Positions 38,836 to 50,303 of a stretch of DNA of 64,000 nucleotides are shown here, in pieces. Both the position numbers and the translations under genes were made by a program. Below the pieces are notes generated by a model. The model was not told the origin of the DNA. It searched no databases and was given only the letters and a program-made list of their open reading frames with translations. This DNA comes from an uncultured Lachnospiraceae bacterium (GTDB lineage: Bacteria; Bacillota; Clostridia; Lachnospirales; Lachnospiraceae): positions 40,720 to 104,719 of the forward strand of contig CAJUMM010000001.1 of NCBI GenBank assembly GCA_910586955.1. The letters run 5' to 3'. Numbering within the stretch: the stretch's first letter is position 1; each line of letters begins with the position of its first letter.

Positions 38836-39819
38836 GTGAAGACAAAAATGAAATCTATTTCGGTTCCCAAAATATTTCTGGCCGGGGGAGTGATTCTTGC
38901 CTGCCTGGCAGTACCGGCTTTATCCTCCAGCTATATGCTCCGGGTGTTTAATATGGCTATGATTGCCTATCTGTGCGTGCTGAGCGTCTATGTGCTTCTG
39001 GGCATGTGCGGACAGAACTCCTTTGCCCAGGCGGGCCTGTGGGGAACCGGGGCCTACATAACGGCCAATGTGGTGCTGAAGCTGGGCTGCTCTTCCCTGA
39101 CGGCCTTTGTGATCAGTGTGGCGGGAACGGCACTGTTTGCTTTTGTGCTGGGCTTCGCCTTCTTCCGGCTGCGCCAGTATTATTTTACCTTCGCTTCGGT
39201 GGGCCTGATGACAATTTTGAACGGCCTGTTTATGAACTGGACGGAGTTTACGGGGGGAGCCCTGGGACTTTCTAATATTCCGGCATTTACTATCGGCAGT
39301 TTTTCCTTGGAAAGCGAGATCTGGAAGTATGTGATGATTCTTCCGGTCTGCGTCATTGCAAGCCTTCTTATGAAAGTATTGTTCCGGTCTTCTCTTGGGC
39401 GTTCCTTCATGGCAATCCGTGACAATGAGATGGCGGCCAACTGCCTGGGAGTGAACAGCCTGCTGACAAAGAGCATTGCTTTTGCCATCTCCGGTGCGCT
39501 GTGCGGGGCGGCAGGGGCTCTGTACGCGTTTCTCTCCGGCTATCTGAGCTACCAGAGCTTTACCTACCAGCAGTCCACCATGTATCTGATTATGATTATG
39601 CTGGGAGGGACAGCTTCCCCTACGGGAGCGATTATCGGAACACTGATTATATCTCTTTTGCAGGAGTGGGTACGGCCGCTGCAGAATTATATGCAGCTTA
39701 TCTACGGCGCCGGAATTATGATTCTGATGATTGTTCAGCCGGAAGGAATTTTGGGAGGAGGAAAAGCATTCTATGAAAAGCGCATCAAAAGAAAAAAAGC
39801 TTATACTCCAGCTGAGTGA
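38836..39819 (+). CDS. livM: Branched-chain amino acid type ABC permease LivM
   Basis: A 327-residue membrane protein with about nine to ten helices, the LivM partner of the preceding permease. MCGQNSFAQAGLWGTGAYITA near residue 57 and LGRSFMAIRDNEMAANCLGVN near residue 187 (the ATPase-coupling loop) are typical. A GTG at 38836, 7 bases after GAGGT, is the best start; an ATG at 38848 is too far from any ribosome site, and the longer frame overlaps livH. Its 3' end overlaps livG by 47 bases. Confidence 0.9.
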   Translation: MKTKMKSISVPKIFLAGGVILACLAVPALSSSYMLRVFNMAMIAYLCVLSVYVLLGMCGQNSFAQAGLWGTGAYITANVVLKLGCSSLTAFVISVAGTALFAFVLGFAFFRLRQYYFTFASVGLMTILNGLFMNWTEFTGGALGLSNIPAFTIGSFSLESEIWKYVMILPVCVIASLLMKVLFRSSLGRSFMAIRDNEMAANCLGVNSLLTKSIAFAISGALCGAAGALYAFLSGYLSYQSFTYQQSTMYLIMIMLGGTASPTGAIIGTLIISLLQEWVRPLQNYMQLIYGAGIMILMIVQPEGILGGGKAFYEKRIKRKKAYTPAE

Positions 39820-40534
39820 TGTCTGTAAGAGGTTCGGAGGCGTGGTGGCGGCGGATCAGATCACCCTGGAACTTTACGGGGGAGAGACCTTCGGGCTCAT
39901 CGGGCCCAACGGAGCCGGGAAGACGACACTTTTAAATCTGATTACCGGGATTTACGCTTCCAGCAGCGGGACGATTATGCTGAATGGGAAAAATATTACA
40001 AAGCTTCCTACCCACAAGCGGGCAAGGCTTGGGATTGCCAGGACCTTCCAGCATCCCCGGCTTCTGGACGGCTGTGATATCCGCACCAATATTCTTATGG
40101 GTGTGGATCTGGCAAATAAGAGAAAAAGGAAAAGCGAAGAAGAAGTCGGGAAAGATATGGGAATGCTTTTGGAATGTGCAGGGCTTCAGAATGTGAACCT
40201 GGAAGATTCCATTGAAAAGCTTTCTTACGGACAGCAGAAGATGCTGGAGATTGTGCGGGCCCTCCTTTCCGAGCCGGCGGTTCTGCTGCTGGATGAACCG
40301 GCTGCCGGATTAAACGAGAAGGAGATGGAATATATTGTCCGGCTGATTCAGGCTGCGGTGGAGAAAGAGATTGCAGTGCTTTTGATTGAACATGCCATGG
40401 ATCTGGTAATGGGAATCTGCGACCGGCTGACCGTACTGAACTTCGGACACCAGATTACCACCGGGACGCCGGAAGAAGTGCAGGCCAACGAAGAGGTAAT
40501 TGCCGCATATCTGGGAGGTGGTAACGATGCTTAG
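39773..40534 (+). CDS. livG: Branched-chain amino acid type ABC ATPase LivG
   Basis: A 253-residue ATPase. LIGPNGAGKTTLLNLITG near residue 42 is Walker A, LSYGQQKMLEIVRAL near residue 150 the signature (LSYGQ form typical of LivG) and VLLLDEPAAGLNEKE near residue 171 Walker B. The insert ARLGIARTFQHPRLLDG near residue 85 is the LivG Q-loop region. The ATG at 39773 follows GGGAGGAGG by about 11 bases, inside the end of livM. Confidence 0.92.
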   Translation: MKSASKEKKLILQLSDVCKRFGGVVAADQITLELYGGETFGLIGPNGAGKTTLLNLITGIYASSSGTIMLNGKNITKLPTHKRARLGIARTFQHPRLLDGCDIRTNILMGVDLANKRKRKSEEEVGKDMGMLLECAGLQNVNLEDSIEKLSYGQQKMLEIVRALLSEPAVLLLDEPAAGLNEKEMEYIVRLIQAAVEKEIAVLLIEHAMDLVMGICDRLTVLNFGHQITTGTPEEVQANEEVIAAYLGGGNDA

Positions 40535-41249
40535 GGTAGAAAATCTGACTGCAAATTACGGACATATTGAAGCTCTTCACGGGGTCAGCCTGGAGGTGGG
40601 GGATAAGGAGATCGTGGCCCTGATCGGGAGCAACGGTGCGGGAAAAACTACACTTCTCAATTCCATTTCCGGACACGTGGCTATTGCAGGAACGATTTCC
40701 TTTGACGGGGAAGAGATTTCCCAGAAGAAGCCCCATCAGATTGCCCGGAAGAATCTTTTGCAGGTGCCGGAGGGACGCCATGTGTTTCCGGGCCTTACCG
40801 TAGAGCAGAACCTTTTGATGGGAACGGTGGCCCACGGAGGCATACGGCTTCTGGCCGGTGATCAGAAGGCGGATCTGGATATGATTTATGAGACCTTTCC
40901 CCGGCTGCTGGAGAGAAGGAAGCAGCTTGCATGGAGCTTAAGCGGCGGGGAGCAGCAGATGCTTGCCATCGGCCGGGCGCTGATGGGACATCCCAAGCTC
41001 CTGATGCTGGATGAGCCATCCATGGGCCTGGCGCCTCTTATTATAGAAGAATTGTTTGAGAAAATTGTGGAGATCAACAAAGCAGGTACGCCGGTGCTTT
41101 TAGTGGAGCAGAACGCAACCCTGGCCTTGAAAGTCTCGGATCGGGCCTATATTATTGAACGGGGTAATATTACCCTTTCCGGTGAATCCAAAGATTTGCT
41201 GGAGGATAAAAGGGTACGGGAGGCTTATTTGGGGAAGGCGAAAAAATAA
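40527..41249 (+). CDS. livF: Branched-chain amino acid type ABC ATPase LivF
   Basis: A 240-residue ATPase and last gene of the transporter. LIGSNGAGKTTLLNSISG near residue 36 is Walker A, VPEGRHVFPGLTVEQNL near residue 88 is characteristic of LivF, LSGGEQQMLAIGRALM near residue 140 is the signature and LLMLDEPSMGLAP near residue 163 is Walker B. GGGAGGTG precedes the ATG, which lies 8 bases inside livG. A stem-loop follows the stop. Confidence 0.93.
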   Translation: MLRVENLTANYGHIEALHGVSLEVGDKEIVALIGSNGAGKTTLLNSISGHVAIAGTISFDGEEISQKKPHQIARKNLLQVPEGRHVFPGLTVEQNLLMGTVAHGGIRLLAGDQKADLDMIYETFPRLLERRKQLAWSLSGGEQQMLAIGRALMGHPKLLMLDEPSMGLAPLIIEELFEKIVEINKAGTPVLLVEQNATLALKVSDRAYIIERGNITLSGESKDLLEDKRVREAYLGKAKK

Positions 41250-41267
41250 GAAAAACATTCCATTTAA

Positions 41268-41296
41268 CGGGCCTGCATCTTATAGAAGCAGGCCCG
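41268..41296. terminator. Stem-loop between convergent livF and GH1 genes
   Basis: CGGGCCTGC (41268-41276) pairs perfectly with GCAGGCCCG (41288-41296) around an 11-base loop. No clear T-run is present on either side, so it may end transcription weakly or protect 3' ends. Confidence 0.55.
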
Positions 41297-41319
41297 GCTG
41301 TCAAAATCACTATTCAGGG

Positions 41320-44555
<3,236 letters not shown>

Positions 44556-44584
44556 TCCTTTCTGATTTGTTTTGGTTCCTGGGG

Positions 44585-45844
44585 TCAGCCGGCGCTCACC
44601 CGGGCTTTTTTCTCCCGCTCCGCTTTTTCTTCTTCGCAGGTCTGGCGGTCATAGATTTTAAAGAAGGGATAGTAAATCACCCAGCATACGGCAATTACAA
44701 CCAGTTCTAGAAGAAGACCCATAAAAGAGCCGGTGGCAAGCCAGCCGTAAATAGGAGCCGGCAGATACCAGAGGCCGAAGGTCTGGGCGGGAATGGGAAC
44801 CAGGCCCGAAGCCAGGGCGGCCCAGACAAGGATGGGGCCTATAAGGCCGCAGATATACATGGGCACCATAAGGAGCGGATTAAAGGCCACAGGTGTTCCG
44901 AATACCAAAGGTTCGTTGATATTGCAGATGGAAGGAATCAGGGTTGATTTTCCAATGGCCTTTAATTTCTCGGACTTGGCCCGCAGAAGCATGAAAGCCA
45001 GCGGCAGAGTCCCGCCACCCCCGCCTACTAAGATTAAGCAGACGGCTTCCTGGGTATGGATGTACCGGGCAGCTTCTCCGGCAGCTGCCAGAGCCATATT
45101 ATCCCCGATGCCCTGCAGATAGATGGCGGATAGAATGGGATAGATGGCCCAGGTTGAGATACCGCAGGAATATAGGAAAGAATAGGCCAGGAAATTCAGG
45201 AACAGAAATCCCCAGAAACTCTGTCCGATAGCAATAAATGGGCTGAAAATCCGGTAAATAATATCAAAAATATTGATCTGCAGCAAAAAGGTAAAGATCC
45301 AGCCTATGGTCAGGCAGAGAAGGATGGGAATAATCGTGTCAAACCATACGGTAATAAAGTCCGGTATAGGGGTGTCCTCTTTAAAGAAGGAATGTTTGGC
45401 AAATTGATTCATAACCGCCCCCACAAACAATCCGGCAGTTAAGGAAGCAATCATGCCGCCGGTGCCCAAGTTGGAAAAAACAATCTGGATATTTCCAGTC
45501 TCATCAAAGATGGGGTATACGATCATCAGGAAGAAGGCCACACCGGCCATACCGGCTTGCTTTGCCACTTTCCGGTGCTTTTTCTTTTCCATGACCGTGG
45601 CAGGAATAAGATAAGCAAGAAAAATGGATAATAATCCAAAGGAAAAATTTCCGATCATAGTGAAATCGGGAATAGCAGGAATAAATTCTTTAAGGATTCC
45701 AAAAATCGTCACAAAAGAGCCGATCAAAATCATAGGCATAGCTGTCAAAATAGATTCCTGCAGAGAGGCCATCCAGGGATTGCGCCCCATTTTGTTCATT
45801 TTCGGAGCAAGTACATTTGTCATCCAAGCGATAAACTTATTCAT
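44585..45844 (-). CDS. PTS cellobiose-type EIIC permease
   Basis: A 419-residue membrane protein with about ten helices that forms the sugar channel. NKFIAWMTNVLAPKMNKMGRN at the start and CNINEPLVFGTPVAFNPLLMVP near residue 300 (the sugar-site loop) mark the Lac/Cel EIIC family. The ATG at 45844 is 10 bases from AGGAGA; a TTG nine bases earlier is too close to it. Likely imports cellobiose or other beta-glucosides together with the flanking EIIA and EIIB. Confidence 0.92.
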   Translation of the reverse strand: MNKFIAWMTNVLAPKMNKMGRNPWMASLQESILTAMPMILIGSFVTIFGILKEFIPAIPDFTMIGNFSFGLLSIFLAYLIPATVMEKKKHRKVAKQAGMAGVAFFLMIVYPIFDETGNIQIVFSNLGTGGMIASLTAGLFVGAVMNQFAKHSFFKEDTPIPDFITVWFDTIIPILLCLTIGWIFTFLLQINIFDIIYRIFSPFIAIGQSFWGFLFLNFLAYSFLYSCGISTWAIYPILSAIYLQGIGDNMALAAAGEAARYIHTQEAVCLILVGGGGGTLPLAFMLLRAKSEKLKAIGKSTLIPSICNINEPLVFGTPVAFNPLLMVPMYICGLIGPILVWAALASGLVPIPAQTFGLWYLPAPIYGWLATGSFMGLLLELVVIAVCWVIYYPFFKIYDRQTCEEEKAEREKKARVSAG

Positions 45845-45868
45845 TACAAGCAAATCTCCTTTCGTATG

Positions 45869-46186
45869 CTATTGGAAACTTCCAAATTCTTTCGTTAAAA
45901 AGTTAATGACGGCGTCTCCGTCCAAGGAGCCGTAGGCGCTTTCCGGAATAATCCGGACGGGAACCTTGTAGGGCCCGGCGATTTCTTCCAAATCGTGCAG
46001 CATGTATTTCAAGTGAGGTCCAACCAGCAGCAGATCGATCTCCTCAATATAATCTTCCGCTTCCGAGTCGCCCCGGGCTTTCACACTCAGATCCAAGCCT
46101 CTTTTTTTGGCGGCAGTCCGGATATTTTTGGCCATAAAACCACTGGAAGCACCGGTGCCGCAGACTAGTAAAATGTTTTGAATCAT
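45869..46186 (-). CDS. PTS cellobiose-type EIIB
   Basis: A 105-residue phosphocarrier and first gene of the operon. NILLVCGTGASSGFMAKNI holds the phosphorylated Cys9 and the P-loop. Length and the C-terminal DGDAVINFL end are normal for EIIB-Cel. Transcription probably starts from the promoter at 46222-46250, under the PRD activator on the other strand. Confidence 0.93.
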   Translation of the reverse strand: MIQNILLVCGTGASSGFMAKNIRTAAKKRGLDLSVKARGDSEAEDYIEEIDLLLVGPHLKYMLHDLEEIAGPYKVPVRIIPESAYGSLDGDAVINFLTKEFGSFQ

Positions 46187-46221
46187 AAAAGAATCCTCTC
46201 TTTCTATCCTGTTTTTCTTTT

Positions 46222-46250
46222 ACTCTATTCGAAGAGGAAACCGCTTTCAA
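46222..46250 (-). promoter_or_regulatory. Promoter of the cellobiose-type PTS operon
   Basis: On the minus strand TTGAAA (46250-46245), a 17-base spacer and TAGAGT (46227-46222). The -10 is off consensus, which suits a promoter that needs an activator. Confidence 0.65.
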
Positions 46251-46259
46251 ATAAAAAAG

Positions 46260-46277
46260 GTTCCTATGGGAGGGAAC
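46260..46277. promoter_or_regulatory. Inverted repeat, candidate activator site
   Basis: GTTCC (46260-46264) and GGAAC (46273-46277) with an 8-base gap. It is centred about 53 bases upstream of the predicted start of the PTS operon and lies between that promoter and the divergent regulator, where a LicR-type activator would be expected to bind. Confidence 0.45.
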
Positions 46278-46348
46278 TATTTTGATTTTTCATATGAGAT
46301 TAAAATTTATATGATTAGTCTAGGAAAGTATAAATGAGGTGAAGGCAG

Positions 46349-48259
46349 ATGAAAAATCAAAAGGAAAAACTGCTGGATTATCTGGTATCAGAAAGCGCCA
46401 GCTGGCTCTCCAGCCAGCGGTTAGCCGACTATCTGGCTGTTTCAACACGTCAAATGCGGAAATATGTGGCACAGATAAACGCCCAGTGGGATTCACCGAT
46501 TATTTTATCCGGCAGCAAAGGCTATAAAATCGATCCGGAGGAGTATAACAAGTATATTCAGACCTACAAAAACGAAACCCCTTTCATGCGCATAAATTAC
46601 ATCCTGCAGAAATTGATTATCTCTAAAAACGGTTATGATGTTTTCGATTTGTCGGATGAATTGTTTGTGAGTGTACCAACTATAGAAAATGATCTAAAAA
46701 GCGTCAGAAAGATAATCCGAGATTATCAGCTGACCTTGAAAAGGGAGAAAAATATACTCCTGCTTGAGGGGCGGGAGAAGAAAAAGAGGGATCTGATGTC
46801 TTGGATTATATCCAGCGATTCCGGTGAAAATTTTGTCTTGCAGGATGAGCTTCGCCTGCTTATTTTTCATTATGAGCTATGGGGGTTCCGGACAACCTTA
46901 AAAAATATTTTTACCTCCAACGGTATATTTGTGAATGATTATACTTTTAATAATATTACTCTTCATCTGATTATTATGGTGGACCGTATACGGAATCAAT
47001 GGGAACTGGAAGATGAGGTAAGCTTAGAGAAGATTAAGAAATCCTCCCAGTACAAGGTGGTGTTGGAGATTCGGAAATATATTGAAAGCACCTTCCAAAT
47101 TAACATTTCAAATGCGGAATTATACAGCATGGCCCTCACAATTTACAATAATACCAGCATGATAGATCATTCCTCCATTAATGGAGCAAATATTGATCAG
47201 TTTGTGGAGAGGAAATATATTGATATTACCTGTAAAGTAATTCATGATGTAGAAACTAGTTATTGTTTGGAGCCCTTTGACGAGGATTTTATTATCAAGT
47301 TCACCCTTCACATTAAAAATCTGTTTGAACGCATTAAAAATAATTACAGCACAGCGAATCCTTTAACCCATAAAATTAAAAATTCCTATCCCCTCATTTA
47401 CGACATTGCTGTTTTCATTGCCCAGGAGTTCAATAAAGATTACGGGATATCACTGACAGAAGACGAAATCACGTTCCTGGCTTTTCATATCGGGGCTTAT
47501 TTTGAGAATAATGTGCAGAATCGCTCTAAGGTGATATGTGCGTTTGTCTATGCAGATTATTATTCTTACTATAAAAATATCATTGAAACCCTTACCCGGC
47601 GTTTTAATGACAAGATCATAATCAAATATGTAATTTCTATTAATAATTACAAGGAACCCAGGGATGTTGATTTTATTATCTCTACGGTTGAGATGGTCTT
47701 TTCTAAAAACCATGTGATAATTTCCCTTTTTTTAAATGATCAGGATGTCAAAAATATTGGTATGCAAATAGAGGCAATCATAAAGAAAAAGAAAACAAAA
47801 GCTTTAAAAGCTTATTTGACTAATTTCTTTGAGGAAAAAATATTTTATAAAAATCCGGAATTTGCGGACAAGCATGAGGCGCTTCGTCATCTGTGCGACG
47901 ACCTTTTGGAGCTGGATTATACGGAGCCTATTTTTTACCGGGATGTTTTGCTCAGGGAGGAATTGTCAAACACCGTGTTTCATAATGTGGCGGTGCCCCA
48001 TGTTCTGACTAAGAGCGCAAAGACCAGTTTTGTGTCCATTGTTATCAGTGAAAGGCCTATTGAATGGGCGGGACATTTCGTGTACATCATCGCAATGATT
48101 GGCGTTCATGAAGATTCCAGAAAAGTATTTTCGGAAGTGTTCGAATCCCTGATTGATATATTGAGCGATCCCTCCAATGTGAAACGGCTGGTAAAAGCGG
48201 AGAATTTCCCGGATTTTATTAATCTTTTGAGAGAGTTTATTGATGGGGATTTGCCGTAA
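46349..48259 (+). CDS. LicR/MtlR-type PRD transcriptional activator
   Basis: A 636-residue multi-domain regulator. The N terminus has two helix-turn-helix regions (SSQRLADYLAVSTRQMRKYV near residue 20; LSDELFVSVPTIENDLKSVRK near residue 95). Two PRD domains follow (about residues 175-400), then an EIIB-like segment and a C-terminal EIIA-like domain with NVAVPHVLTKS near residue 548, whose His is a phosphorylation site. PTS phosphate flow would tune its activity on the divergent EIIB-EIIC-EIIA-GH1-GH1 operon. The gene is visibly AT-richer than its neighbours. It lacks the RNA-binding CAT domain, so it acts on DNA, unlike the LicT protein at 31873. Confidence 0.9.
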   Translation: MKNQKEKLLDYLVSESASWLSSQRLADYLAVSTRQMRKYVAQINAQWDSPIILSGSKGYKIDPEEYNKYIQTYKNETPFMRINYILQKLIISKNGYDVFDLSDELFVSVPTIENDLKSVRKIIRDYQLTLKREKNILLLEGREKKKRDLMSWIISSDSGENFVLQDELRLLIFHYELWGFRTTLKNIFTSNGIFVNDYTFNNITLHLIIMVDRIRNQWELEDEVSLEKIKKSSQYKVVLEIRKYIESTFQINISNAELYSMALTIYNNTSMIDHSSINGANIDQFVERKYIDITCKVIHDVETSYCLEPFDEDFIIKFTLHIKNLFERIKNNYSTANPLTHKIKNSYPLIYDIAVFIAQEFNKDYGISLTEDEITFLAFHIGAYFENNVQNRSKVICAFVYADYYSYYKNIIETLTRRFNDKIIIKYVISINNYKEPRDVDFIISTVEMVFSKNHVIISLFLNDQDVKNIGMQIEAIIKKKKTKALKAYLTNFFEEKIFYKNPEFADKHEALRHLCDDLLELDYTEPIFYRDVLLREELSNTVFHNVAVPHVLTKSAKTSFVSIVISERPIEWAGHFVYIIAMIGVHEDSRKVFSEVFESLIDILSDPSNVKRLVKAENFPDFINLLREFIDGDLP

Positions 48260-48421
48260 TATTATTGAACAGAGTTAGGGGAATTTTGTACGCAGGAAAC
48301 ATTATATCAAAAATTCCGTCTAAAATTCCGTGAAAAATATTAATGGAGAAAATCGGGAATTTATGATATAGTTATTTCGACCTAGAAACAGCAGTAGGTG
48401 ACAGACTGTTTAAGGAGATAT

Positions 48422-50173
48422 ATGATGGTTGAAGAAAATATAATTCTGGAGCTTCTTAAATATGGAGAGCGAATTAATCTGGAATGTAAAAAGGCTGAGA
48501 ATAAATTACCAAATTCCATATGGGAGACATATTCATCTTTTGCCAATACAGATGGAGGTATCATTCTTTTAGGTATAGAGGAGCATGTGCAGGAAACTGA
48601 TTTGGCAAAGAGATTTTCCTTTGTCAATATGGAACATGCAGAGCAAAGAATTCTTGAATTTTGGAACACAATCAACAGCGATAAAGTGAATATTAATATT
48701 TTGAAAGATGCAAATGTGGGAACTTGCCAGATAAAAGGGGCGACCGTTATATGGATAGAAGTGCCTCAAGCAGATTACAGGCAGAAACCGGTATACATTA
48801 ATGGAAACCCAATGAAAGGTTCTTTTAAAAGAAACCATGAGGGAGATTATCATTGCACAGAAGAAGAAGTAAAATCTATGCTTAGAGATGCCAGTGATTC
48901 AGGAAATGATGGTGGGTTGCTGCAGGGTTACACAATGGAAGATATAGATATCTCAACTTTGCGTTCTTATCGGATTGAGTTTGAACACAGAAATCCGGAG
49001 CATATATGGAATGGAGTTGATGATGCAGCATTTCTTAAGAAAATGGGAGGCTGTGCGGTAGATCGGACAACCGGAAAAGAATGGCTGACGGCAGCCGGGC
49101 TTTTGATGTTTGGCACAGGACTTGCGGTCAGAGAGCGCTTTGACAATATTCGTATGGATTTTATTGATGAGAGTAATTTGATGCCAAATAGCAGATGGAG
49201 CGACCGAATCACTTATGATGGAACATGGGAGAATAATTTGTATAATTTTATGAGACAGATACTTCCTAAGCTGGTGAGCAATCTGAAACGGCCCTTTCGC
49301 TTGGATGGAATGGTGAGGATTGATGATACGCCGATTCACAAAGCAATTCGTGAGGCAGTAGTCAATATGATGATTCATTCAGATTATCTGATTACAGGAG
49401 TTTTAAAAATTGTTAAGACAGATAACGGATTCTTTTTTTCAAATCCCGGAAATCTAAAGCTGCCTGTGCGGATAATTTATGAAGGTGGATATTCTGTAGC
49501 AAGAAATCCTCGAATACAGACGATGTTCCGCATGATTGGTTTGGGAGACAACGTTGGGTCCGGGTTTCCCACAATTTTAAATGCGTGGGGAAATGAAAAA
49601 TGGAGAAAACCAGATTTGTATCAGAATGAAGAGCTGAATCAGGTGGAATTAAAATTGTGGATGAGTTCACTGATGCCGGCGGAATGCACGGAATATCTGA
49701 AAAAAAAGTTTGGTTTAGCGTATTGTCATCTGGAAAAGGATGCGCAGTTGATCTTGGGAACGGCATATCTTGAGCATGAAGTAACAAATACCAGAATGCA
49801 GTCAATACTTGGACTTTATTCAACAGAAATAGGGCATATTTTTTCAGATTTAGTTCAAAAAGAGATGTTAATTGCCAATCGAAAAGGACGATGGACTAAT
49901 TATCAATTAAATGAAAATTATGAGATTGAAAATGAGCAATACGAGATTTTTGATTTTGAGCCAAAGCAGAGGAAATTTAAAAATAAGACAGATCAAATCA
50001 TTTATGAATATATACGGGTAAATGGTTTTATTACAGTATATCAGGTTTTGGATATTACGGGCATTACAACAAAAGCAGGGTCTAATATTGCGCTTGGCCG
50101 CTTGATGAAAGCAGGGCTTATAACAAAAGAGCGGCAAGGAAGGCATTTTATTTATCGAATAAAAGAATCCTGA
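48422..50173 (+). CDS. AlbA_2/Schlafen-type putative DNA-binding protein
   Basis: A 583-residue protein. LECKKAENKLPNSIWETYSSFANTDGGIILLGIEE near the N terminus is the AlbA_2 (Schlafen AlbA-like, 'AAA_4') domain. The middle (KAIREAVVNMMIHSDYLITG; NPGNLKLP; NVGSGFPTILNAW) is the C-terminal ATPase-like domain often annotated as RecG-like. Winged-helix segments end it (VYQVLDITGITTKAGSN). The molecular role is not established; members are seen as regulators and in defence contexts. Codon use is AT-rich and unlike the flanking genes, which suggests acquisition. Two ATG codons at 48422 and 48425 follow AAGGAG; either may be used. Confidence 0.85.
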   Translation: MMVEENIILELLKYGERINLECKKAENKLPNSIWETYSSFANTDGGIILLGIEEHVQETDLAKRFSFVNMEHAEQRILEFWNTINSDKVNINILKDANVGTCQIKGATVIWIEVPQADYRQKPVYINGNPMKGSFKRNHEGDYHCTEEEVKSMLRDASDSGNDGGLLQGYTMEDIDISTLRSYRIEFEHRNPEHIWNGVDDAAFLKKMGGCAVDRTTGKEWLTAAGLLMFGTGLAVRERFDNIRMDFIDESNLMPNSRWSDRITYDGTWENNLYNFMRQILPKLVSNLKRPFRLDGMVRIDDTPIHKAIREAVVNMMIHSDYLITGVLKIVKTDNGFFFSNPGNLKLPVRIIYEGGYSVARNPRIQTMFRMIGLGDNVGSGFPTILNAWGNEKWRKPDLYQNEELNQVELKLWMSSLMPAECTEYLKKKFGLAYCHLEKDAQLILGTAYLEHEVTNTRMQSILGLYSTEIGHIFSDLVQKEMLIANRKGRWTNYQLNENYEIENEQYEIFDFEPKQRKFKNKTDQIIYEYIRVNGFITVYQVLDITGITTKAGSNIALGRLMKAGLITKERQGRHFIYRIKES

Positions 50174-50183
50174 TTGATAAATC

Positions 50184-50272
50184 AGTTGTCAAATTGATTT
50201 TTGCAGTTGGTGTATCAGTTGGTGTATTCACAATTTTAGTTGTCGAATTAGATTCTGCAGTTAGTATATCAG
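50184..50272 (+). repeat. Two imperfect 35-bp direct repeats
   Basis: Units 50184-50218 and 50238-50272 agree at 28 of 35 positions, with a 54-bp period; both begin AGTTGTC and end TATCAG. A shorter CAGTTGGTGTAT duplication overlaps the first unit. They fill most of the 130-bp gap before the glutamine synthetase gene. Each unit also looks like a weak promoter (TTGTCA or TTGTCG, then GTGTAT or GTATAT 18 bases on). Confidence 0.7.
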
Positions 50273-50303
50273 ATGCAGGATGCAGTTAGGTTAAGGAGGC
50301 TTT

